From DASTDY01 sp035478375 (GTDB lineage: Bacteria; Patescibacteriota; Saccharimonadia; Saccharimonadales; EFPC-124), in contig DATIJQ010000043.1 of assembly GCA_035478375.1 (NCBI GenBank), forward strand, positions 1-10,042: a stretch of 10,042 nt of DNA. The letters run 5' to 3'. The translations under genes and the position numbers were made by a program. A model generated the notes under the pieces. The model did not search any database. It was not told the origin of the DNA and saw nothing but the letters and a program-made list of their open reading frames with translations. Positions 5,267 to 10,042 of the stretch are shown here, in pieces; within the stretch, counting starts at the first letter, position 1, and each line of letters starts with the position of its first letter.

Positions 5267-5737
5267 ATGGACTTTGACCCTGCAAACTATAAAAAAATCG
5301 TAGAATATATCAACGAAAACCCGCTCGCGACTCTCGGCACTATTAACGACGACGGCACGCCACATGGGGCAGTTGTGTACGTTTGTCCCGACGACGACAC
5401 CGATACAAAAATGGTGTATTTTTTGACCAAAATAGGCACTCATAAGTACGAAAACTTGCTTGAGCGTAAAAAGGTCAGCCTTACTATTGTTAACCCAAAA
5501 GAAAACAGCACTGTGCAAGCCAGCGGCGACGCTGCACCGATTAATGACTCACACGTTATAGATATGGTCATGAAAAAGATCACCCGCGCCCACGCCAACG
5601 CTGTAGAATGGCTGCCACCAATCGCTAAATTACGCGCCGGCGCTTACACAATTGTTGGTGTCACCGTGCGCCAGGCTCGACTCGCTCGCTTTAAAAATAA
5701 AGCAATTGGCGACCCGCGTATTTTTACCGAAGCATAG
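5267..5737 (+). CDS. Pyridoxamine-phosphate-oxidase-like split-barrel protein, possibly flavin-binding
   Basis: 156 residues. The N-terminal half fits the FMN-binding split barrel: a lead helix, then LATLGTINDDGTPHGAVVYV (20-39), a classic beta hairpin with a turn. MVYFLTKIGTHKYENLLE (49-66) follows, where Lys or Ser/Thr residues near a Thr-His-Lys pattern bind flavin phosphate in relatives. VSLTIVNPKENSTVQASGDA (70-89) is the next strand pair. It resembles general stress protein 26-type members more than true PdxH, which is longer and has defined substrate residues. It may bind FMN, F420 or haem; the sequence does not decide. The start has AAAGGA eight bases before the ATG. It is divergent from the J-protein across 126 bases, and its last 14 bases overlap the end of acetate kinase. 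Confidence 0.85.
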   Translation: MDFDPANYKKIVEYINENPLATLGTINDDGTPHGAVVYVCPDDDTDTKMVYFLTKIGTHKYENLLERKKVSLTIVNPKENSTVQASGDAAPINDSHVIDMVMKKITRAHANAVEWLPPIAKLRAGAYTIVGVTVRQARLARFKNKAIGDPRIFTEA

Positions 5738-6896
5738 CCGTGACGCGCCGAGCGATTTCGGCCGCTTCTTGCGTGGGCACAACACACACTGGACGCGATA
5801 TGCGCCGACTTAAAAGCGCTGGCTGGTCAAATGTTGCGTGCGTACTATTTAGTTCGGCATTTATATGGACGCCAAAGCACTCCAGGCCGGCAAGCAAGCG
5901 TTCGCGTATTGGCGCCGAGCGCTCACTTATTGTGCCGGTCAGAACCAATGCATCTAAACCGCCGGCTGCCGCCACCATTTGACCAACCGCTTTTTGAATG
6001 CTATACACAAAAACACTCAGCGCGAGTGCGGCTTGTTTGCTGCCGTTTGCTTCGTGCGCTAGTAAATCGCGGATGTCGGCCGAACCGCCGAGACCGAGCA
6101 AACCGCTTTTTGTGTTTAAAAATGCGTCGAGTTGGGTGTCGCTAAAATCATTGCGCTGCCGCACGGCTAATGCTGCAGCGACGTCAATGCTGCCGCTGCG
6201 AGTACCCATAACAAGGCCTTCTAGCGGTGAATAACCCATTGTTGTGTCCACGCTGTGGCCATTAACTACCGCCGTTACGCTGGCGCCGCTTCCCAAATGG
6301 CAGACCACTAGCCGGTGCGGCAATGGCGCAACGTGTTGCAATTGCTGCAGCACCGACGCCACCGAAATGCCATGATAGCCAAACCGTTTTATGCCAGCTT
6401 CGGCAAATTCTGGTGACAGGCCGTAATGCCAAGCATGTGCGGGCTTGTCTGCATGGAATGCACTGTCTGAAACACCAAAAATTGGCACGCCTGCAAATTG
6501 GTCACGCAAGGCAGTGATCTCGGCCAGTGTTGCCGTAACGTGTAGTGGTGCGGTGTTTTTTGCCTCTGTTATATGTGCCAAAAAGTCATCGGTCAGTTTG
6601 TGATCACGCAAAAAATAATCGCCGGGCGCCACAATGCGCAGACCAATACCGGCAAGTTGTTCGTGGTGTTGCAGAACGCGGTGGGCGTGCAAAATATCGG
6701 TGATCAAGTGCGCCGCGTGGGCTAAATCGCGGATATGCACCACCACGTCGTGCACTTTTTTGGTGTGCAGGGTGCAAATTATAGTGTCGTTCACCCATTC
6801 AAAATGTAGCTCACCGCGCAGGGTGGCGCCTTCGAACAAAGCGTACTTACGACTGGCGCTGCCCGGGTTGGCGATTAAGACGAGCGCACCGGCCAT
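5724..6896 (-). CDS. ackA: Acetate kinase, divergent
   Basis: 390 residues, cytoplasmic. It would convert acetyl-phosphate and ADP to acetate and ATP. The family pattern is clear: NPGSAS (10-15), GLRIV with Arg87, APLH (116-119), SDSAFH (143-148) with Asp144, GYHG (173-176) with His175, HLGSGAS (200-206), SVDTTMGYSPLEGLVMGTRSG (215-235) with Arg233, SGLLGLGG, and Glu377 in PTQE. Several normally fixed motifs differ. HGTSH reads HGISV, RVVHGG reads RIVAPG, and the nucleotide loop GGIGEN reads GTISER (321-326). Catalytic residues are kept, so it is probably active, but nucleotide binding may differ. The ATG at 6896 is chosen; a TTG two codons earlier is possible. It overlaps the end of the phosphoketolase gene by 22 bases and lacks a Shine-Dalgarno, suggesting translational coupling. 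Confidence 0.93.
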   Translation of the reverse strand: MAGALVLIANPGSASRKYALFEGATLRGELHFEWVNDTIICTLHTKKVHDVVVHIRDLAHAAHLITDILHAHRVLQHHEQLAGIGLRIVAPGDYFLRDHKLTDDFLAHITEAKNTAPLHVTATLAEITALRDQFAGVPIFGVSDSAFHADKPAHAWHYGLSPEFAEAGIKRFGYHGISVASVLQQLQHVAPLPHRLVVCHLGSGASVTAVVNGHSVDTTMGYSPLEGLVMGTRSGSIDVAAALAVRQRNDFSDTQLDAFLNTKSGLLGLGGSADIRDLLAHEANGSKQAALALSVFVYSIQKAVGQMVAAAGGLDALVLTGTISERSAPIRERLLAGLECFGVHINAELNSTHATFDQPALLSRRISRPVCVVPTQEAAEIARRVTAMLR

Positions 6897-9220
6897 ACCC
6901 AAGAATCAATTTCTGGCAAATCAATGCCGTGCACTTTAATGTAGGCGGTGTTTTCGTCGATTTTTTGCTGGTATTTGCTAATAATGTGCTGCGCTTCTTC
7001 GAACGGCAACCGGCCTGCGACGCCCAGCTTGTCAAAAATAGCCATAACTAAGTGGTAGCGACTGGTGTGATTGCGCACATGCATGTCAAATGGTGTGGTG
7101 GTGCTGCCGCTTTCTATGTAGCCGCGTATGTCAAACTGCTGCGGGTCGTGTATGTAGTTAAACAAAATAGCTTTGAGCGTTTCGGGGTAACCGTGGAAAT
7201 TGCAGATGACCGGTTTGTCTTTAGTAAACGTTTCTTCGAACCCAACTTGGGCCACGCACATGCCACCGCGGCCCAAGCCACAGCTGGTCAGCGAGCTGAT
7301 GTTGACGCAACGAATACGAGTATCCGGCCACTCCTGTTTGGCAAGATCGATTGCCGCCATTACCTCCTTCATTGGGTAATCGCCGGTGCCAGCCAAAACA
7401 ATGTCCGGGTCAGGGTCGCTGGCAAAATCCCACGCCATAAGCCCGGCTTGCAGTTGTTTTTGGGCGAGTTCGGGCGTCAGCCAACGCGGTTCTAACGTTT
7501 TACCGGCCACCAAAATATTAATTTGGCGAGTAGTGCCCATAATGTGCTGCAAAACTGCCAGCGTCATGTTGCCGTCGGCCGGGAAGAACACGTCCACGAA
7601 TTGACCCTGCCGTCGCAGCGCATCATCTATAAAACCGGGGTTTTGGTGGCTAAAGCCATTGTGGTCTTGCCGCCAACCAGAGCTTGTTAAAATGTAGTTG
7701 AGCGACGGAATTGCCTTGCGCCACGTCACCGTTTGCGATTGGTTTAAAAACTTTGCGTACTGGTCCATCATGCTGACAATAACTTGGATGAACGCTTCGT
7801 AACTGGCAAAAATTGCATGGCGGCCGGTTAGCACGTAGCCTTGGAACAGGCCTTGCAGGTTGTGTTCGCTGAGCATTTCCATGACGCGACCGTCGGGCGA
7901 CATGTCTTTGTCCCATTCCATAATCGGCCATTGCCAAGCGCGGCTAGTGGCGGCAAAGACGGCGTCGAGTTTGTTGCTGTACGTTTCGTCAGGCGACATA
8001 AGCCGAAAGTTTTTGGTGTCGGCGTTGAGTTTAAACACCTCTTGCAAGTACAAGCCGGCGCGGCGCATGCTGCTGCTGCCGACGGTGCCGGGTATGGTAG
8101 CGTCTTCGGCAAACTCGTTGGCAGCCGGCAATTGCAGCGGTGTGTACACTGGGTCGCCGCCGAGTGCGTGCGGGGTCATACCCATATGCAAGGCTGGGTC
8201 TTCGGCAAAAATATCTTTTACGTAATCGCCAAAGCCACGTTCGCGGCTAAATAGTTCATTAAAATTGTATGAATGCAGCCAGTCACTTAAAAGTTGGAGT
8301 TGTTCGGGGCTGGTTTTGGCCTCTGTTAAAACTACCTGGTGGGACAAACAGTTGCCTTCGATTTTTTGACCGTCCAGTTCTTTAACGCCGGTCCAACCTT
8401 TGAGCGTGCGCATAATTATCATTGGCGAATGCGGTGACACACTACTACTGTTTTTGATCGTTTGAATTTCGCCGTAAGCCCATTCCAACGCCTCGCTCAT
8501 GTCTTTATGCGGGTTATCGCTAGTGGCGTCGACGATGCGCGGCTGGTAGCCGTAGCCGGTAAACAGCGCCATAAGTTCGTCATCGCTCATGCGGCCAAAA
8601 ATAGTTGGCGCCGAAATTTTGTAGCCATTTAAGTGCAAAATAGGCAGCACCACACCATTGGTGCGCGGGTTGACTAATTTGTTGAGGTGCCAGGCGCCAG
8701 CAGTCGGGCCGGTTTCGGCTTCGCCATCACCAACTAAACAGGCCACAATTAAGTTTGGGTTGTCGAGCGCCGCACCGTAACTGGTGGCCAGCGAATAGCC
8801 AAGCTCACCACCTTCTAAAATCACCCCCGGCGTACCCGGGTTACTGTGGCTTGGGAACCCGTACGGCCAGCTAAACTGCCGGCACAAATAAGCGATGCCA
8901 TCCAAATTTTGGGGCACGTCTGAGTAAAACTTGCTGAGTGTGCCTTCTAAAAACAAATTGGCTTGTAGCGCCGGGAACGCATGGCCTGGCCCCAGCACAA
9001 ACATCATTTGTTGATTATGTCGCTTAACTAATCGACTGAGGTGCGCGTAGGCAAAATTAACGCCCGGTCCCGAGCCCCAGTGGCCAAGCAACCGTATTTT
9101 AATATCGTCAAACGTGAGGTCGCGTTCTAGTAAAAAGTTATCTTGCAAAAAAATTTGCGCTGCCGTCAGAAAGTTGGCCGCGCGAAGGTAAGATTTTGTT
9201 GAGGTAAATTCGTCGTTCAT
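6875..9220 (-). CDS. xfp: Xylulose-5-phosphate/fructose-6-phosphate phosphoketolase
   Basis: 781 residues, near the usual 790-825. This thiamine-diphosphate enzyme cleaves xylulose-5-P and/or fructose-6-P with phosphate, giving acetyl-phosphate plus glyceraldehyde-3-P or erythrose-4-P. LGHWGSGPG (45-53) and GPGH (77-80) hold active-site histidines. VGDGEAETGP (163-172) with LNGYKI is the thiamine-diphosphate/magnesium site. SHQV (293-296) is also an active-site piece. LSEH (450-453) holds the probable cofactor-activating Glu, and TGRHAIFASYEAF (465-477) and GWRQDHNGFSHQNPGF (515-530) complete the middle domain. The C-terminal domain runs from about 600. The usual GPGHGGP reads GPGHAFP here. 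The start at 9220 has AAAGG nine bases upstream; the open frame before it does not resemble the family. The gene forms an operon with acetate kinase, which uses its product directly. Substrate preference cannot be read from sequence. Confidence 0.97.
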   Translation of the reverse strand: MNDEFTSTKSYLRAANFLTAAQIFLQDNFLLERDLTFDDIKIRLLGHWGSGPGVNFAYAHLSRLVKRHNQQMMFVLGPGHAFPALQANLFLEGTLSKFYSDVPQNLDGIAYLCRQFSWPYGFPSHSNPGTPGVILEGGELGYSLATSYGAALDNPNLIVACLVGDGEAETGPTAGAWHLNKLVNPRTNGVVLPILHLNGYKISAPTIFGRMSDDELMALFTGYGYQPRIVDATSDNPHKDMSEALEWAYGEIQTIKNSSSVSPHSPMIIMRTLKGWTGVKELDGQKIEGNCLSHQVVLTEAKTSPEQLQLLSDWLHSYNFNELFSRERGFGDYVKDIFAEDPALHMGMTPHALGGDPVYTPLQLPAANEFAEDATIPGTVGSSSMRRAGLYLQEVFKLNADTKNFRLMSPDETYSNKLDAVFAATSRAWQWPIMEWDKDMSPDGRVMEMLSEHNLQGLFQGYVLTGRHAIFASYEAFIQVIVSMMDQYAKFLNQSQTVTWRKAIPSLNYILTSSGWRQDHNGFSHQNPGFIDDALRRQGQFVDVFFPADGNMTLAVLQHIMGTTRQINILVAGKTLEPRWLTPELAQKQLQAGLMAWDFASDPDPDIVLAGTGDYPMKEVMAAIDLAKQEWPDTRIRCVNISSLTSCGLGRGGMCVAQVGFEETFTKDKPVICNFHGYPETLKAILFNYIHDPQQFDIRGYIESGSTTTPFDMHVRNHTSRYHLVMAIFDKLGVAGRLPFEEAQHIISKYQQKIDENTAYIKVHGIDLPEIDSWVWPVRSS

Positions 9221-9233
9221 AATGCTTACCTTT

Positions 9234-9264
9234 ATTGTACCAAATAATAAAAGATTGTATTCAA
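9234..9264 (-). promoter_or_regulatory. Candidate promoter of the xfp-ackA operon
   Basis: TTGAAT (9264-9259) and TACAAT (9239-9234) on the minus strand are 19 bases apart. A start near 9227 would cut off the Shine-Dalgarno at 9232-9229, so a more upstream -10, TATTAT at 9249-9244, may be the real one. The whole region directly follows the terminator hairpin of the lipoprotein gene. Confidence 0.4.
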
Positions 9265-9270
9265 AAGGCA

Positions 9271-9318
9271 GCACAATGGCCCGCTCCAGCAAACGCTAGA
9301 ACGGGCCACATTTTGTGC
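9271..9318 (-). terminator. Terminator hairpin of the lipoprotein gene
   Basis: Arms 9277-9290 and 9295-9308 pair over 14 positions (two G-T wobbles on the RNA) around a four-base loop. The outer GCACAA (9271-9276) and TTGTGC (9313-9318) extend it past an internal bulge. On the minus strand it starts nine bases after the lipoprotein stop. The T-run (TTTT at 9266-9263) is short and set back, so efficiency is uncertain. Confidence 0.65.
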
Positions 9319-9326
9319 AAGTAAAC

Positions 9327-9935
9327 CTAGTTATTTGGGTCAAGCTTTGCCTTAGCCGCGTCCTGCGGCAACTGCGCCTGCGCGCTTGTGCCGTGCAACA
9401 TGCCGGTGCAATCCGGTGTGCCGGGCGGCACGTACAAATCGTTGGCTCGTACCCAACCAATGGGTTTGTTGCCCTTGTTTGTGTAGGCCACGATAAAGTC
9501 GGCGAACTCAGAACGCACCGTTTTTGTGCCCACCAGTACCGCCACAAACGGGTCAGGACTAGCAGTGCATACAGCCCGCACCGTCTGACCCTTTAACGGG
9601 TAGCAGTCGACACCGTCGTCGCGGCAGTTGGGCTCATGCATGTACCAATCGTTGAGGAATCGCAGCGGTTTGCTGCCCGGGTTGATTTTGAATGCGTTGC
9701 GGATCGCCGTCCAGGGCGCGGCAACTGTTGCCGGCTGGCTGTCCGGCTCGACGCCAGGGCAAAAATTGATGGTGACCATACCGTAGGTCTGGTCGACAAC
9801 GCTTTTTTGGCATGAGCTGTCTGGCGGGAGTGTTGTCGTTGTCACCAACGGCGCGCCACTTTGTGTGCCGGTACATCCTGCCAAAACCCAGGCCAACAAA
9901 CCAACGACCGCCAAGCCCCACTTGCGAGCAAACAA
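9327..9935 (-). CDS. Secreted cysteine-rich lipoprotein, possibly SH3-like
   Basis: 202 residues from a TTG start, supported by AGGAGGG seven bases upstream. Residues 1-20 are a lipoprotein signal: Arg4 and Lys5, a hydrophobic core, then VLAG-Cys21 as the lipobox, so the mature protein should be lipid-anchored on the outer face of the membrane. A Thr/Pro linker follows. Six further cysteines (42, 59, 104, 111, 123, 176) could make three disulfides. Residues about 113-170 (LKGQTVRAVC to IGWVRANDLYV) have the strand pattern and Gly-Trp-Val ending common in bacterial SH3 domains. This is a weak resemblance and I do not recognise the family. The gene has its own promoter and a terminator, so it is probably separate from the xfp operon downstream. 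Confidence 0.8.
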   Translation of the reverse strand: MFARKWGLAVVGLLAWVLAGCTGTQSGAPLVTTTTLPPDSSCQKSVVDQTYGMVTINFCPGVEPDSQPATVAAPWTAIRNAFKINPGSKPLRFLNDWYMHEPNCRDDGVDCYPLKGQTVRAVCTASPDPFVAVLVGTKTVRSEFADFIVAYTNKGNKPIGWVRANDLYVPPGTPDCTGMLHGTSAQAQLPQDAAKAKLDPNN

Positions 9936-9942
9936 TGTAACA

Positions 9943-9986
9943 CCCTCCTAAAACTAGAGGTCATCTTGCAACAAGCAGTAATTATA
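9943..9986 (-). promoter_or_regulatory. Extended -10 promoter and Shine-Dalgarno of the lipoprotein gene
   Basis: On the minus strand TGC-TATAAT (-10 at 9986-9981) is an extended -10 element, which can work without a good -35; none is seen. A start near 9974 gives a leader of about 39 bases. The ribosome site AGGAGGG at 9949-9943 sets the TTG at 9935 as the start codon. Confidence 0.6.
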
Positions 9987-10002
9987 GCAGAGATTGGGTA
10001 GG

Positions 10003-10042
10003 GTGGGGCTCGCCCCGGTTTCGGGAGACCGGGGCGAGCCAC
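10003..10042. repeat. Strong GC-rich inverted repeat at the window edge
   Basis: GGCTCGCCCCGGT (10007-10019) and its exact complement (10028-10040) form a 13-base-pair stem around TTCGGGAG. GT at 10003-10004 and AC at 10041-10042 can add two pairs past a GG bulge. On the minus strand no T-run follows. On the plus strand the downstream side is outside the window, so it could be a terminator of a plus-strand unit or a genomic repeat. Confidence 0.75.

Noticed and set aside
7052..8254. Open frames of 72-147 codons antisense to phosphoketolase
   Set aside because: The same reasoning applies: the opposite strand carries an unbroken enzyme with all motifs, and these frames lack starts with ribosome sites or any recognisable domain.
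9221..9292. 24-codon N-terminal extension of phosphoketolase
   Set aside because: It runs through the lipoprotein terminator hairpin and the likely promoter. The ATG at 9220 has a Shine-Dalgarno and a family-like N-terminus.
9842..10042. Minus-strand frame of 66 codons running off the right edge
   Set aside because: It reads through the GC hairpin and the lipoprotein promoter and overlaps the lipoprotein start. Its sequence is Pro/Arg/Gly-rich with no domain.

Overview
The window reads as a compact bacterial genome with standard code-11 genes: TGA is a stop and Trp is TGG. There are nine complete protein genes in about 10 kb, no RNA gene, CRISPR array or insertion sequence, and no intergenic gap above about 130 bases. 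My best guess is a small fermentative member of the Patescibacteria/CPR, Saccharibacteria-like. The basis is a phosphoketolase-acetate kinase pair, sequence-divergent enzymes, a KGG-type stress protein, a membrane J-domain protein, a lipoprotein, and several promoters placed as if for leaderless mRNAs. The taxonomic call is an inference from gene content, not something shown by a marker gene.

Layout. Positions 1-730 hold a two-helix membrane protein of unknown function, with the same terminator sequence on both sides. Positions 733-2151 (minus) encode pyruvate kinase. Divergent from it is an exported, membrane-anchored serine hydrolase of the class A beta-lactamase fold (2279-3157). This overlaps tail to tail with a HAD phosphatase of the sucrose-phosphatase type (3142-4074, minus). 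Next come a KGG-repeat stress protein (4132-4368, minus) and a J-domain membrane protein with a Thr/Gln/Pro-rich tail (4454-5140, minus). Divergent from these is a split-barrel flavin-type (pyridoxamine-phosphate-oxidase-like) protein (5267-5737). It overlaps tail to tail with acetate kinase (5724-6896, minus), whose start overlaps the end of phosphoketolase (6875-9220, minus). A secreted cysteine-rich lipoprotein (9327-9935, minus) and a strong GC hairpin close the window.

How the genes work together. Phosphoketolase cleaves xylulose-5-P and/or fructose-6-P with phosphate to acetyl-phosphate. Acetate kinase, translated from the overlapping reading frame, would turn acetyl-phosphate into acetate and ATP. 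Pyruvate kinase gives the second substrate-level ATP from the glyceraldehyde-3-P branch. This is a minimal fermentative energy core needing no phosphotransacetylase. The KGG protein, J-protein and split-barrel protein form a plausible stress-related neighbourhood, and the hydrolase, J-protein tail and lipoprotein face the outside.

I see no clear candidate for an undescribed system. The items most worth a second look are the altered nucleotide-binding loop of acetate kinase, two classes of gene starts (leaderless-like versus Shine-Dalgarno), terminators that run straight into the next promoter, the duplicated terminator around the first gene, and the membrane J-protein.
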